Source: Tragulus kanchil (Eukaryota; Chordata; Mammalia; Artiodactyla; Tragulidae). From it: a stretch of DNA of 64,000 nt. The notes beneath the pieces were generated by a model that had not been told where the DNA came from, ran no database searches, and was given only the letters and a program-made list of their open reading frames with translations. The translations under genes and the position numbers were made by a program. This document shows positions 11,200 to 23,311 of this stretch, piece after piece. Location: NCBI GenBank assembly GCA_022376925.1, contig JAIOJX010000031.1, positions 140,696,854 to 140,760,853 of the forward strand. The letters are read 5' to 3'. The first letter of the stretch is position 1, and each line of letters starts with the position of its first letter.

Positions 11200-11476
11200 G
11201 GGGCTTCCCTGGTGGTCCAGTGGGTAGAGAGTCTGCTTTGCAGTGCAAGGGGCACTGGTTCGACCCCTGGCCCAGAAAGATCCCACGTGCCGTGGAGTGG
11301 CTGGACTGGTGTGTCCCATTACCAGCTGGTGCTTTGGAGCACATGCACCCAGAGCTGGTGCTTGGCAATGGGAGAGACCACTGCAATGGGAGGCCCACAC
11401 AGGCCAGGGAATAAAGACGGATGAAATAAACAAATAAAAAACCAATAAAAGAGGCCAAAAAATTTAAAAAAAAAAA
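11200..11476 (+). mobile_element. CHR-2-like SINE
   Basis: Plus-strand copy, gggcttccctggtggtccag through gccactgcaatgggaggc-like text to an A-rich tail. Target-site duplication aaagtctttggg flanks it at about 11190 and 11475. Confidence 0.87.
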
Positions 11477-11479
11477 GTC

Positions 11480-12785
11480 TTTGGGAGTATTTTGCTCAGG
11501 TAGGGCTGATTCAGATGCCATCAGGTCTCTCTCTGTGTCTGCTGACACCCCCGTCTTTTCTCCAGGCTTTCCTCAATTTGGCCTTCTGCTCTGAAAGACC
11601 CTTGTGAGGTGACAAACATGGTGCCCAGGGGCTCTAGGCTGACGTCTTAGCCGTTTAGCCACCCCAAGGGAAAACAAATACCCATTTCCCAATGATTCCA
11701 TCAGACCCTTTTTGGGCCAACGTGGACCAGTTCTGAACCAGTCACTGGCTGGGGGATGAAAGCTCTGATTGGCCAGCCCAAAGCATGGACTCCCTACAGG
11801 GGGTTGAGGCTGGATCTCTCAAGAACATCAGAGTTACTGGAATTGAAGCAAAATGAACATACATCCACTGGCGCTGACATCAGACCTTTGGATTTCCCTG
11901 GTTTGGAGGACCAGGCAGAGCCAGTAGCTCTGAACCCACAATGAACACCCTTTTAAGGAAGGACTCATGGCTCCTACCTCCAGAGACTCACCCTGAGTGG
12001 GGCTAGGAAAAGAAAGAACGGGGGAAACCCCGTCATCGCTCCCCTCTGGGGCTGCTGGTGCCAAATTTCTGGCTGAGCTTCTCTTAGCAGACTGGATCAC
12101 AAAGCTCTGGAAATGGGTGTTTGGGATGGAAACACAGACACACAGTTAATTACGGCATCCTGCTCGGCGCCACCCTAATTGAGGCCGTTCCCTGGTGGAG
12201 GCCAAGATTTAATGCTCTTTTTTTATAGTGCTTGGTGGCAAGAGGGCAGCCCTGTCCTCTCCCCTCCCTCCAAGGCATCCCTGGCCGGCTGGCCGAGAGC
12301 TGGGAGGAGAGGGCAGCCTGGCTGGCTGGCAGGGAGATGAGAAGGCTGTCCAGGCCCCATTGGAGGGACCTAGCAGCCCTCCCAGGACAAGGGACAGGCG
12401 AAGCAAGAGGCAGTGAGAGGGGCAGAAATGGCAATCCTGGCTGCCTCCAGCTGGTCGTGGTGATGGGGCAGAAGTGTCCCACCTTGAAGAGAAATGTTAG
12501 GACTCTCTTGGCTCTGGGGCCCTCCTGGAAGTGAGAAATGGCTTCCAGAGGGCCAGCCAGGAGTATACTCAGTTCCTAATGTCTGGTTCCATGACCCTCC
12601 CTGAGGCAAATAAAACAAGCAGGGCAGGCAGATCTGCTACCCTCCAAATATGTGAATAAAGTCCATAGAATCTCTTTCGAAACCAACAGAATGTCCCTCT
12701 CCTATCCACACTGTGGTATTTTCCACCCTCCGCAAGGTAGAATTTCCACAATGTAGACTCTGTCCACAATACAGGATGCGCTGGA
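11480..12785. other. Single-copy non-coding DNA, partly GC-rich
   Basis: No gene is recognised. The piece 12145-12245 has homeodomain-like cores (ttaatta, ctaattgag) in otherwise unique sequence. 12240-12420 is GC-rich with repeated ggctggctggc text. Confidence 0.5.
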
Positions 12786-12789
12786 TCGT

Positions 12790-12872
12790 AGAGCCAGCAG
12801 GGACGTAAGAATCATTTCCTTTCATAGGTGAAGAAATTGAGGCCATGAGAGAAGTACTTTTCTCAAGATCCC
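12790..12872 (-). mobile_element. MIR fragment
   Basis: Phrases tttcataggtgaagaaattg and gaggccatgagagaag match the conserved core of MIR read in reverse. Short and diverged. Confidence 0.5.
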
Positions 12873-12885
12873 GGAATGGGTTTGA

Positions 12886-13125
12886 TTTTTTTTTTCTTTT
12901 TCCCCATCATGCCTCTGTTTTTATTTATATTTATGTTCATTGATCTTTTTACTATTTGGCCTGTGTGGGCCTCCCATTGCAGTGGCCTCTCTTGTTGCAG
13001 AGCACCGGCTCGCAATTGGATACACTGGTCCAGCCACTCCACAGTATGTGGGATCTTCCCGGGCCAGGGATCGAACCTTGCGTGGCAAGGCGGACTCTCT
13101 ACCCCCTGGACTAGCAGGGAAGCCC
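12886..13125 (-). mobile_element. CHR-2-like SINE, internally shortened
   Basis: Minus-strand copy that lacks the 'ctgggcgcatgcgctccag' block between gagcaccggct and cgcaattgga. Target-site duplication gtttgattttt lies near 12880 and 13130. Its copy is at 13985-14220. Confidence 0.8.
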
Positions 13126-13129
13126 TGTG

Positions 13130-13829
13130 TTTGATTTTTGTAGATGACAGTTGTTAAATAGATCTCACCTTGAGTACCAGGGCTGAGTGCTGGACAGTGG
13201 AGGCTCTGATGGGGTGGTTCTGTGGCCTTCATGCTCAGTGGGGAACAGACACCTGATCGATTTATGTCTGTCATGGGCCCTGGTGGGAATGTGGTAGTGA
13301 TTGTGGCAAATTTCTGCCACCCCTGCCTAGATGCCAGAGGGGTGCTCTGAGACGGGCCCTGAAAATAGGCCATCGTGGAGAGTTTGGGCTGGATCGAGAT
13401 GATGAACGTCAAGATGGATTTGCTGAGAGACAGGACATCTGTAAACTCCTCAACGAACTACCTTCAGCTTAACACAAGGGACAGATGGTCGGGATTGAAA
13501 ATGGGAACTTCCGAGGTTTTTCATGTTAGAGAATCGTCTGATGAAGCTTGGGCTGTGTCCCTGGAGCATCGCCTGGGCCCAGAGCTGTGAGTCCCCGAGT
13601 CCCTTTCCTAGAGGGGATGTGGATCAGTGGTCTTGGTGGTGCATTCCAGCATCCTCGGAAGAGCCGGGTCTTGTGTGGAGACATCAGTCTGGGACACTGA
13701 TCACAGAGTGCAGAGTACAGAGCTGAGAGGCCAGCGCTCAAGGTCTGAGGGTCTAAACACCAAAGTTCTCTTGCCTCTGCCCTCTCCACCCTGTGCCTGG
13801 AATAAGACTCCCCATACCAAATAATCTAG
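13130..13829. other. Single-copy non-coding DNA
   Basis: No gene is recognised. It is repeated at about 14225-14925 by duplication 4. Confidence 0.5.
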
Positions 13830-13984
13830 TTTTTAAAAATTATGATAAAATTTTTCTCATGAAATGTATGATTTCAACCACTTTTAAGTGTACAGTTTTC
13901 TAATATTAAACATATTCACATTATTGCGAAACCATGCACCTCCAGGAGTTTATGTCATTCTCAAGATCCCGGAATGGGTTTGAT

Positions 13985-14220
13985 TTTTTTCTTTTTCCCC
14001 ATCATGCCTCTGTTTTTATTTATATTTATGTTCATTGATCTTTTTACTATTTGGCCTGTGTGGGCCTCCCATTGCAGTGGCCTCTCTTGTTGCAGAGCAC
14101 CGGCTCGCAATTGGATACACTGGTCCAGCCACTCCACAGTATGTGGGATCTTCCCGGGCCAGGGATCGAACCTTGCGTGGCAAGGCGGACTCTCTACCCC
14201 CTGGACTAGCAGGGAAGCCC
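13985..14220 (-). mobile_element. CHR-2-like SINE (duplicate copy)
   Basis: Same element as 12886-13125 within duplication 4. Confidence 0.8.
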
Positions 14221-15340
14221 TGTGTTTGATTTTTGTAGATGACAGTTGTTAAATAGATCTCACCTTGAGTACCAGGGCTGAGTGCTGGACAGTGGAGGCT
14301 CTGATGGGGTGGTTCTGTGGCCTTCATGCTCAGTGGGGAACAGACACCTGATCGATTTATGTCTGTCATGGGCCCTGGTGGGAATGTGGTAGTGATTGTG
14401 GCAAATTTCTGCCACCCCTGCCTAGATGCCAGAGGGGTGCTCTGAGACGGGCCCTGAAAATAGGCCATCGTGGAGAGTTTGGGCTGGATCGAGATGATGA
14501 ACGTCAAGATGGATTTGCTGAGAGACAGGACATCTGTAAACTCCTCAACGAACTACCTTCAGCTTAACACAAGGGACAGATGGTCGGGATTGAAAATGGG
14601 AATTTCCCGAGGTTTTTCATGTTAGAGAATCGTCTGATGAAGCTTGGGCTGTGTCCCTGGAGCATCGCCTGGGCCCAGAGCTGTGAGTCCCCGAGTCCCT
14701 TTCCTAGAGGGGATGTGGATCAGTGGTCTTGGTGGTGCATTCCAGCATCCTCGGAAGAGCCGGGTCTTGTGTGGAGACATCAGTCTGGGACACTGATCAC
14801 AGAGTGCAGAGTACAGAGCTGAGAGGCCAGCGCTCAAGGTCTGAGGGTCTAAACACCAAAGTTCTCTTGCCTCTGCCCTCTCCACCCTGTGCCTGGAATA
14901 AGACTCCCCATACCAAATAATCTAGTTTTTAAAAATTATGATAAAATTTTTCTCATGAAATGTATGATTTCAACCACTTTTAAGTGTACAGTTTTCTAAT
15001 ATTAAACATATTCACATTATTGTGAAACCATGCACCTCCAGGAGTTTTTCATCTCATCCAGGTTTAACTCTGCATACATCAAATAAGTGCTCTAGATTTT
15101 CACATGCCCTTGACCCCTGGAAACCATCATTCTGCTTTCTATCTCTATCAATTTATCTGTTTTAGGCACCTAGTATAAATGGAGTTACATAGTATTTATC
15201 CTTTTGTGACTGGTTTATTGCACTTAGCATGTTTTTGTGGTCCATCTGTGTAATAGCATCTGTTAGAATCTTTCATTTAAAAGGAAAAAAAGGCTGAATA
15301 ATATTTAATACATCTTTTAAAAATTAATATTAATTTTTAG

Positions 15341-15596
15341 GGCCTCCCTGGTGGTCCAGTGGGTAAAGAGTCTACCTTGCAGTGCAAGGGGCACCAGTTC
15401 GATCCCTAGCCTGAAAAGATCCCACGTGCCATGGAGCTGCTGGAGCCGCTCTCTGGAGCACATGCTCCCAGAGCTGGTGCTCTGCAGTGAGAGAGGCCAC
15501 TGCCGTGGAAGACCCACACAGGCCAAAGAATAAAAATATGGATGAAAATAAATATAAATAAAAGAAGCATGATGGTAAAAAGAAAAAAAAAATATG
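15341..15596 (+). mobile_element. CHR-2-like SINE inserted in L1
   Basis: It starts ggcctccctggtggtccag and ends in an A-rich tail. The L1 sequence attaatattaattttta occurs on both sides (about 15323 and 15604) as a target-site duplication, and the L1 text resumes with ggctgaataatattc. Confidence 0.88.
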
Positions 15597-15775
15597 AAAA
15601 AGATTAATATTAATTTTTAAAGGCTGAATAATATTCTGCTGTATATATTTGCCATTCATCTATTGAAGGCTCCTTGGGGTCACTTGCACATTTTGGCTAT
15701 TGTAAATAAGGTCACTATGAATATGGGTGTATAGATATCTGTTCGTGTATTATATGTATTCACTTCTTTTGTGAA

Positions 15776-15800
15776 TATACATATATATATATGTATATAC
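15776..15800. repeat. (AT)n microsatellite
   Basis: Alternating atatatatat run around 15780-15798. Confidence 0.85.
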
Positions 15801-15809
15801 CCAGAAGCG

Positions 15810-16012
15810 GGCTTCCCTGGTGGCTCAGTAGTAAAGAATCTGCCCACAATGTGGGAGGCTCAGGTGTGACCCCTGAGTTGGGAAGATCCCCTGGGGAAGG
15901 AAATGGCTACCCACTTGGGGGTATTCTCGCCTGGAGAACTCCATGGACAGAGGAGCCTGGTGGACTACAGAACATGGAGTCACAAAAAAGTCAACCACGA
16001 CTGGGTGACTAA
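15810..16012 (+). mobile_element. Bov-tA SINE
   Basis: Complete plus copy: gcttccctggtggctcag, agtaaagaatctgccc, gggaagatcccctgggg, and the end gactgggtgactaacac. Confidence 0.9.
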
Positions 16013-16237
16013 CACACACACTCAGATGTAGAATCACGGGATTATGTGATAATTCTGTGTCTAATCTTTGAGAGCTCACTGCTCCGTCTTCCACAGCAGC
16101 TGCGCCGTTTTCAGTCACCAATGGCAATGTGCAGTGTTCCAGTCTTACCACATCCTCCTCACACTCATTTTCTCTTTTGTTCTTGCTAATAGTCATCCTA
16201 ATGGATGTTAGATGGGTATGCCATTGTGGTTTCTTTT

Positions 16238-16499
16238 GATTTTGGCCTCTTTTATTGTTCATTTATTTATTTATTTTCATCCATCTTTTATTCTTTGGCT
16301 TGTATGGGTCTCCCATTGCAGTGGCCTCTCTTTTTGCAGAGCACTGGCTCTGGGCGCATGCGCTTTAGAGCACAGTCTCCTAATTGGACATTGGTCCAGC
16401 AGCTCCACAGCACGTGGAATCCTTCCAGGCCAGGGATAGAACCAGTGCCCCTCTCATTGCAAGGTGGACTCTCCACCCACTGGACCACCAGGGAAGCCT
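16238..16499 (-). mobile_element. CHR-2-like SINE inserted in L1
   Basis: Minus copy from ggcctcttttattg to accaccagggaagcc. The flanking repeat ccattgtgg(t/c)tt (about 16221 and 16501) is the target-site duplication. Confidence 0.86.
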
Positions 16500-16512
16500 A
16501 CCATTGTGGCTT

Positions 16513-16738
16513 TGAATTGTTTAGTCTCTAAGTTGTGTCTGACTCTTTGCGACTCCATAGACTGTAGCATGCCAGGCTCTTCTGTCATTCATTATCTCCC
16601 AGAGTTTGCTCAAATCCATGTCCATTGAGTTGGAAATGCTTTCTAACCATCTCATCCTCAGTTGCTCCCTTCTTTTGCCCTCAATCTCTCCCAGCATCAG
16701 GGTCTTTCCCAGTGAGTTGGCTCTTCACATCAGGTGGC
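16513..16738 (-). mobile_element. ART2A/BovB-derived fragment
   Basis: It contains tgtctgactctttgcgactc, agactgtagcatgccaggc and cccagcatcagggtctttc, the ART2A signature in minus orientation, diverged. Confidence 0.8.
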
Positions 16739-16912
16739 CAAGTTGGTAAAGGATCTACCTGCCAATGCAGGAGACATGGCTTTGATCATTGGGTCAAGAA
16801 GATCTCCTGGTGAAGGAAATGGCAACCTGTTCTAGTATCCTTGTCTAGGAAGTCCCGTGGACAAAGGAGTTGAAAGAGTCAGGCATGACTTAGGGACTAA
16901 ACAACCATGATA
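16739..16912 (+). mobile_element. Bov-tA SINE, diverged
   Basis: It contains ggtaaaggatctacctgcc, aatgcaggagacatggc, aggaaatggcaacctg and gactaaacaaccatg. Confidence 0.78.
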
Positions 16913-17321
16913 ATGATTAATGATGTTGAGCGTTTTTCATATGCTTTTAGCCATAGGTATGTGGTCTTTGGAGAAAAGTCTATTCAACTCCTTTGCTCCT
17001 CCTTAAAAATCAGATTGTTTCTAGCTTGGTTTTATTCTCCTGGTAGGATTCTGAATAGTTGGTACTAAGGAATGGTGATTTTATTTTATAGGCTTATTGA
17101 AGTATAACCAACAAATAAAATTGTGATGTATTTATTTAAAATGTGCACTGTGATGATCTGACCTGTGTATGCATTGTGAAAAGAGTCCCACAACTAAGTT
17201 GCTTCAGACATCTATCATGTCGTGTGGTTGCCTTGTGTGTGTGTGTGTGAAAATGTTCAAGGTGTATTTTCTTAATAAATTTCAACTATAAAATAGAATA
17301 TTATCAACTATACTCAGCCTT

Positions 17322-17545
17322 TCCAGGTGGTGCTAGCAGTAAAGAGTCTGCCTGACAATGCAGGAGACCTAAGAGACTCACGCTTGATCCCTGGGTTGGA
17401 AAGATCCCCTGGAGGAGGGCATGGCAACCCCCTCCAGTATTCTTGCCTGGAGAATCCCATGGACAGAGGAGCCTAGTGGGCTACAGTCCATGGGGTGGCA
17501 AAGAGTCGGACAGGACTGAAATGACTTAGAACGCATGCATGCAAC
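17322..17545 (+). mobile_element. Bov-tA SINE
   Basis: It contains gcagtaaagagtctgcctg, caatgcaggagacctaag, attcttgcctggagaatccc and agagtcggacaggactg. Duplicated at 18412-18635. Confidence 0.9.
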
Positions 17546-18109
17546 TATAATGATCATGCTGTGCATTAGATCCTTGGAACTTATCTTAAAACTGACAGTT
17601 TGTATCTTTGACCACCCCCTCCCTGTTTCCCTCACCCCTAACCCACTGTGACTATCATCCTGCTTTCTGTGAGTTGTGTGAATTTTTTTTTTTTAAGATT
17701 CCAGTTGTAAGTGAGATCATACATTATTTGTCTTTCTCTTCCTAACTTCTTTCATTTAGCAAAATGTCCTCTAGGGGGTTCATTCTCTCTTTTTTAAGGC
17801 TCAGTAGTATTATATTGTATATATGCACCACATCTTCTTCATCCATTCATCCATTGATGGACATTCAGGTAATTTTCATGTCTTAGCTATTGTGATAATG
17901 TGGCGATCTCCTCAAGAATGGTTTCATTCCCTTTGGATATATGCTCCCAAATGAAATTGCTGGACCACATGGCATTGATAGTTGTAGATTTAATTTCTTG
18001 AGGAACCTCTGTACTGTTTTCCATAGAGCCTGTACCAATTTACCTCTCACCAATAGCGCGAAGACTTAGGAGGGGTAATCTTTTAATGGAATTGAGTTGC
18101 TTTAACTGC

Positions 18110-18250
18110 CTTAGGTGTTAGTTGTGACTCACAGCCTCTCTAGTTGGGGTTGAGGCATGAGTGTTTAGTTTCCCCGCAGCTTGTGGGATCTTAGTTACCC
18201 AAGCAGAGACTGAACACATGTCCCCTGCATTCCCTGGAAGTCCCAGGGAG
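18110..18250 (-). mobile_element. CHR-type SINE, heavily diverged
   Basis: Text ttgtgggatcttagttaccc and tgcattccctggaagtccca is the reversed CHR signature. Duplicated at about 19200-19340. Confidence 0.55.
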
Positions 18251-18411
18251 AGTGATTTCTGATGGAGGAAGGACTACAGATGGAAAGGTTCAGGCTGAAA
18301 CAATGTACTAGGCCTGGTTGCTTTCTGTCTGAGCCGTCTCTTCACTCCTGCCGTATTGGCTTTAATAAATTTCAACTATAAAATAGAATATTATCAACTA
18401 TACTCAGCCTT

Positions 18412-18635
18412 TCCAGGTGGTGCTAGCAGTAAAGAGTCTGCCTGACAATGCAGGAGACCTAAGAGACTCACGCTTGATCCCTGGGTTGGAAAGATCCCCT
18501 GGAGGAGGGCATGGCAACCCCCTCCAGTATTCTTGCCTGGAGAATCCCATGGACAGAGGAGCCTAGTGGGCTACAGTCCATGGGGTGGCAAAGAGTCGGA
18601 CAGGACTGAAATGACTTAGAACGCATGCATGCAAC
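18412..18635 (+). mobile_element. Bov-tA SINE (duplicate copy)
   Basis: Same as 17322-17545 at an offset of 1090 bp. Confidence 0.88.
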
Positions 18636-19339
18636 TATAATGATCATGCTGTGCATTAGATCCTTGGAACTTATCTTAAAACTGACAGTTTGTATCTTTG
18701 ACCACCCCCTCCCCGTTTCCCTCACCCCTAACCCACTGTGACTATCATCCTGCTTTCTGTGAGTTGTGTGAATTTTTTTTTTTTAAGATTCCAGTTGTAA
18801 GTGAGATCATACATTATTTGTCTTTCTCTTCCTAACTTCTTTCATTTAGCAAAATGTCCTCTAGGGGGTTCATTCTCTCTTTTTTAAGGCTCAGTAGTAT
18901 TATATTGTATATATGCACCACATCTTCTTCATCCATTCATCCATTGATGGACATTCAGGTAATTTTCATGTCTTAGCTATTGTGATAATGTGGCGATCTC
19001 CTCAAGAATGGTTTCATTCCCTTTGGATATATGCTCCCAAATGAAATTGCTGGACCACATGGCATTGATAGTTGTAGATTTAATTTCTTGAGGAACCTCT
19101 GTACTGTTTTCCATAGAGCCTGTACCAATTTACCTCTCACCAATAGCGCGAAGACTTAGGAGGGGTAATCTTTTAATGGAATTGAGTTGCTTTAACTGCC
19201 TTAGGTGTTATTTGTGACTCACAGCCTCTCTAGTTGTGGTTGAGGCATGAGTGTTTAGTTTCCCCGCAGCTTGTGGGATCTTAGTTACCCAAGCAGAGAC
19301 TGAACACATGTCCCCTGCATTCCCTGGAAGTCCCAGGGA

Positions 19340-20080
19340 GAGTGATTTCTGATGGAGGAAGGACTACAGATGGAAAGGTTCAGGCTGAAACAATGTACTA
19401 GGCCTGGTTGCTTTCTGTCTGAGCCGTCTCTTCACTCCTGCCTCCGTGGTATTGGCTTGGGTTTCCAAAGGTGTCTGCCCCTCCCCAGCCCTCGTCGCCC
19501 CAGGGCCTCCTCTCGTCTCACTGAAATAGACGGGGCAGCACCGGGATGAACTGCTCTTGTCTGTCTGTCTGTCTCTCTGTCACATACACACACAACAAGT
19601 CTCCTTCCTCAACTGTCCAAGCCCAGCCTCAGGAGTGTCCCTGATCCTTGAGGGGAACTGTCCCCGCCCTAAGGAATAGAGCCCCTCAAACTATCTCAAT
19701 AAAATTGCCTAAGACTCCAAGAATAGAGATGAACTGAAAGGGCGTTCCAAGTTCCCAGGAGGATCGCTTTACAGTCAGCTGTAGGGGGGACTGGAAGGGC
19801 ATTCAGAGTGACCAGCAGCCGTCCCCAGAGGGCTGTCAGTGTGGAGCGCGGAGTCCTCGGCTTGGAGGAAGTGCTCCTGCTGTCTTGCTGGGGCCCTCAC
19901 AGTGCACTAAGTTTCTCTCCCCCTCAAGTCAGCTTTCTCCTAACTTCTGCTGACTCAAGGCCTCCACCCTCTCATGGCCCCCAGGTTTCCTTCTCTGCCA
20001 CAACCTCTCAGCATCTAGTTCCCTCCTGTTCCCCAGTCCAGAGAGGAGAATCAGACTGGCTCAGTGTGTTTGACCCTGCC
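19340..20080. other. Single-copy non-coding DNA
   Basis: No gene is recognised. A short (TCTG)n run (tctgtctgtctgtctctctg) lies at about 19557-19580. Confidence 0.5.
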
Positions 20081-22233
20081 TAGATCCAGATGGCCTTGTC
20101 TGCTCTTGGCCCCCCACTCGGTGCTCTGTCCTCAGCCAGAGTGGCCCCAGCAATGCTCAGTGCTGTTCCTGGAGCCAGGAGCCCCTGGATGTCCTCTCTG
20201 TCACCTTATCTCTTAGCACTGATGACCACTTCAGCCCCTCTGGGGCAAACTCTAGCTTTGGCCTGGCTGCCGTGTACCTGCCCGGGTAGACGAAGCCTTT
20301 GGGATGGATTTGATGGGGTCAGGGAGCACTGGCTTCACCAGCAGCAGCCTCAAGGGGCTGAGTGGCACACGGAAGGAGAGTGACTACCCCGTGAGGCAAA
20401 CCTGGGAGAGTGAGCGTTGGAAAGTGAAGTTGCTTACCTGTCCTCTTGTGACAAGCTGCTCTGGGAGACAGTGCCTCCGTGTCCTCTCTGGAGGTGGTCC
20501 CGTCACGCACAGCTGGTCAACCCCCTGGATTTCCTTGGGCCGCAGAGCCAGTGAGATGGAGCTCAGCACCCAGAGGGAGTCCTGGGGTGCTCCTGGGGTC
20601 ACTGATGGTGAACTGGCCAGGTGGAAGCAGCTCTGGACAGAAGGAGCAATGGTGTGGTTTCTTTGCCAGGAACCCTGAAACATGCACGGCCTTCAGAGGT
20701 TCCCTGAGTTGGGGTGAGAGGTCAGGCTATGGCCCTGTGAGTTGGGGTGAGAGGTCAGCTCTTTGATGGGCTGCTCCAGCAAGGGGCCATGACCCAGGAT
20801 CAAGTGACTTTGGTGAAAACACGCAAGGAGGGCTGGCAGTTGGGGACCATCTTCCAACAGCACTGCTGGAAGCTGGGGAGGAAGCTCTTCACTTTGGAAC
20901 GGGATCCACCATACCTGCCCTTCTTTCTGCCTCACCTCCCTTGCCCCTCCTTCTTGCTGCCTTAGGAGTCTGTCTACCCATGAAGCATTAGGAGGTAAGT
21001 TCCACCCAGGCTCTTGTTTCTGGGGAATCTAGGGTAAAACATCCACAGAACCACCACCGAATATTCCCACTGGGGACATGATTGTTTCCAGAGGTGTATC
21101 ATAGACTGTTGGTCTAACCTATGACATGACGTACCTTAGGTAAGGTCTGCAGTGTTTTCCCCCTGGCTAGATCCAGATGGCCTTGTCTGCTCTTGGCCCC
21201 CCACTCGGTGCTCTGTCCTCAGCCAGAGTGGCCCCAGCAATGCTCAGTGCTGTTCCTGGAGCCAGGAGCCCCTGGATGTCCTCTCTGTCACCTTATCTCT
21301 TAGCACTGATGACCACTTCAGCCCCTCTGGGGCAAACTCTAGCTTTGGCCTGGCTGCCGTGTACCTGCCCGGGTAGACGAAGCCTTTGGGATGGATTTGA
21401 TGGGGTCAGGGAGCACTGGCTTCACCAGCAGCAGCCTCAAGGGGCTGAGTGGCACACGGAAGGAGAGTGACTACCCCGTGAGGCAAACCTGGGAGAGTGA
21501 GCGTTGGAAAGTGAAGTTGCTTACCTGTCCTCTTGTGACAAGCTGCTCTGGGAGACAGTGCCTCCGTGTCCTCTCTGGAGGTGGTCCCGTCACGCACAGC
21601 TGGTCAACCCCCTGGATTTCCTTGGGCCGCAGAGCCAGTGAGATGGAGCTCAGCACCCAGAGGGAGTCCTGGGGTGCTCCTGGGGTCACTGATGGTGAAC
21701 TGGCCAGGTGGAAGCAGCTCTGGACAGAAGGAGCAATGGTGTGGTTTCTTTGCCAGGAACCCTGAAACATGCACGGCCTTCAGAGGTTCCCTGAGTTGGG
21801 GTGAGAGGTCAGGCTATGGCCCTGTGAGTTGGGGTGAGAGGTCAGCTCTTTGATGGGCTGCTCCAGCAAGGGGCCATGACCCAGGATCAAGTGACTTTGG
21901 TGAAAACACGCAAGGAGGGCTGGCAGTTGGGGACCATCTTCCAACAGCACTGCTGGAAGCTGGGGAGGAAGCTCTTCACTTTGGAACGGGATCCACCATA
22001 CCTGCCCTTCTTTCTGCCTCACCTCCCTTGCCCCTCCTTCTTGCTGCCTTAGGAGTCTGTCTACCCATGAAGCATTAGGAGGTAAGTTCCACCCAGGCTC
22101 TTGTTTCTGGGGAATCTAGGGTAAAACATCCACAGAACCACCACCGAATATTCCCACTGGGGACATGATTGTTTCCAGAGGTGTATCATAGACTGTTGGT
22201 CTAACCTATGACATGACGTACCTTAGGTAAGGT
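20060..22233 (+). repeat. Direct duplication 6, 1087-bp unit
   Basis: Bases 20080-21146 recur at 21167-22233 essentially unchanged. The 20 bases between them (21147-21166) align, with errors, to 20060-20079, so they are best read as a corrupted extension of the second copy. Confidence 0.92.
20702..20762 (+). repeat. Short tandem duplication, about 35-bp unit
   Basis: The phrase gagttggggtgagaggtcag occurs twice in a row, separated by gctatggccctgt. Repeated at about 21789-21849 by duplication 6. Confidence 0.85.
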
Positions 22234-22530
22234 GATCAACTCTTGACCAATCATCTCTCATCAGAGGCAAGATTGGACAGACATCAACCTTCGGGACTCG
22301 GGGACCGTCTGGCCCCTCTTCCCTCTTCAGGGACTGTGAGCAGGGCAGGCTCCAGGACTGACCCGTCCCAGGACAGCTGGGGGCCTGCTCCCTGATGGGC
22401 CTTGACCAGGTGGGGGAGGGAGAGGGGGCTTACGCAGGCATGGTTTCTGTCCAAGGAGTCACAGTCCAAGTGGAGACACCCCCTTTCCCTCTCAGAGCCT
22501 TTGCAAGGGAACCCCTTGGTTTGGTTTTGA
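22234..22530. other. Single-copy non-coding DNA
   Basis: No gene or repeat family is recognised. Confidence 0.5.
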
Positions 22531-22585
22531 GCATGAGACTCATCTTGGTTGGCAGCCCCGAGGAGAAGTCTTGAAAGTGAGATCT

Positions 22586-22858
22586 GGGGCTTCTCTGGTG
22601 GTCCAGTGGGTAAGGATACCGCCTTGCAGTGCAAGGGGTGCCGGTTCGATCCCTGGCCTGGGAAGATGCCACGTGCCGCGGAGTGGCTGGACCCATGTGT
22701 CCAATTACTGAGCCGGAGCTCTGGAGCGCATATGCCCAGAGCTGGTGCTCTGCGACAACAGAGGCCACTGCAATGGGAGGCCCACATGGCCAGGGAATAA
22801 GTAAGGATGAAAACAGATAAATGAAAGACCAATAGAAGTGGCCAAAAAAAAAAAAGAA
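22586..22858 (+). mobile_element. CHR-2-like SINE
   Basis: Plus copy from gggcttctctggtggtccag to accaatagaagtggcc plus an A tail. It carries the full internal block gagctctggagcgcatatgc. Duplicated at 23676-23948. Confidence 0.87.
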
Positions 22859-23104
22859 AAGAAAACCTAAAAAAAAGAGAGAGAGTGATTTTGAAAAGGA
22901 ATTTCTGCACTATATTGTGATTTCCTGAAAGAGCTACAGGTGCAGTATGCCGGTTGGTACAGGTGGGGAGATATGGTGGCTGTTTGGAGGAGGTTATCTC
23001 TGATGCTGCAGCTGCTGCACTGCAGAGCGGACCCCTCCACCCACTCTGGCTCTGGGCTATGAGGCACCTGCATCTTTACTGTAACAGCTGAGACCAAGGT
23101 CTCT

Positions 23105-23285
23105 GAAACCTGACTACCTTAGTAGCAGTGTGACCCCGAATAGACGTTCAACCGTGATTTCCTCATCTGTAAAATGAACACAAAATAGGACTCATCCCAT
23201 GAGATTGCTGTGAGGTGTAAATGTGCGTGTGTATCTGAAGGGCTCGCACCCGTCCCTGGCACTCAGGAACTGGCATGTGAATGCT
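23105..23285 (+). mobile_element. MIR SINE relic
   Basis: Core phrases gcagtgtgaccccgaatag, tttcctcatctgtaaaatga and attgctgtgaggtgtaaatg are typical of MIR in plus orientation. Duplicated at about 24195-24375. Confidence 0.75.
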
Positions 23286-23311
23286 GACTGCTATTTGTTG
23301 GTGGTGACATT

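Larger units (their letters stand above)
12861..15047 (+). repeat. Direct duplication 4, about 1097-bp unit
   Basis: Bases 12861-13951 recur at 13959-15047. Differences: a shorter T run after gggtttgat, gggaacttccgagg against gggaatttcccgagg, and attgcgaaacc against attgtgaaacc. Seven unmatched bases lie at the junction. Confidence 0.93.
13830..18060 (-). mobile_element. Fragmented old L1 3' region with nested SINEs
   Basis: Several pieces read as minus-strand L1 3' UTR and ORF2 3'-end text: 13830-13950 (repeated to 15047), 15048-15335, 15597-15790, 16021-16237, 16913-17310 and 17640-18060. Typical words are tccattcatccattgatgg, ttagctattgtgataatg and gaaattgctggaccacatgg. SINEs at 15341, 15810, 16238, 16513 and 17322 interrupt it. 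The whole is decayed. Confidence 0.65.
17272..19458 (+). repeat. Direct duplication 5, 1090-bp unit
   Basis: Bases 17272-18361 recur at 18362-19458. The end of the first copy lacks six bases (tccgtg) present at 19443-19449, just before the junction. Other changes are single substitutions (for example ccctgtttccc against cccgtttccc). Confidence 0.93.

Noticed and set aside
17235..17249. CRISPR-like or satellite repeat
   Set aside because: It is a short (TG)n run within an L1 relic. No spacer-repeat arrangement exists anywhere in the window.
20080..22233. Tandem duplication of a conserved exon or gene
   Set aside because: The unit has no supported exon. Its size and junction style match the other eighteen duplications.
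22284..22910. 208-codon minus-strand frame
   Set aside because: Most of it is the reverse strand of a CHR-2-like SINE plus flanking unique DNA. There is no domain and no splice context.
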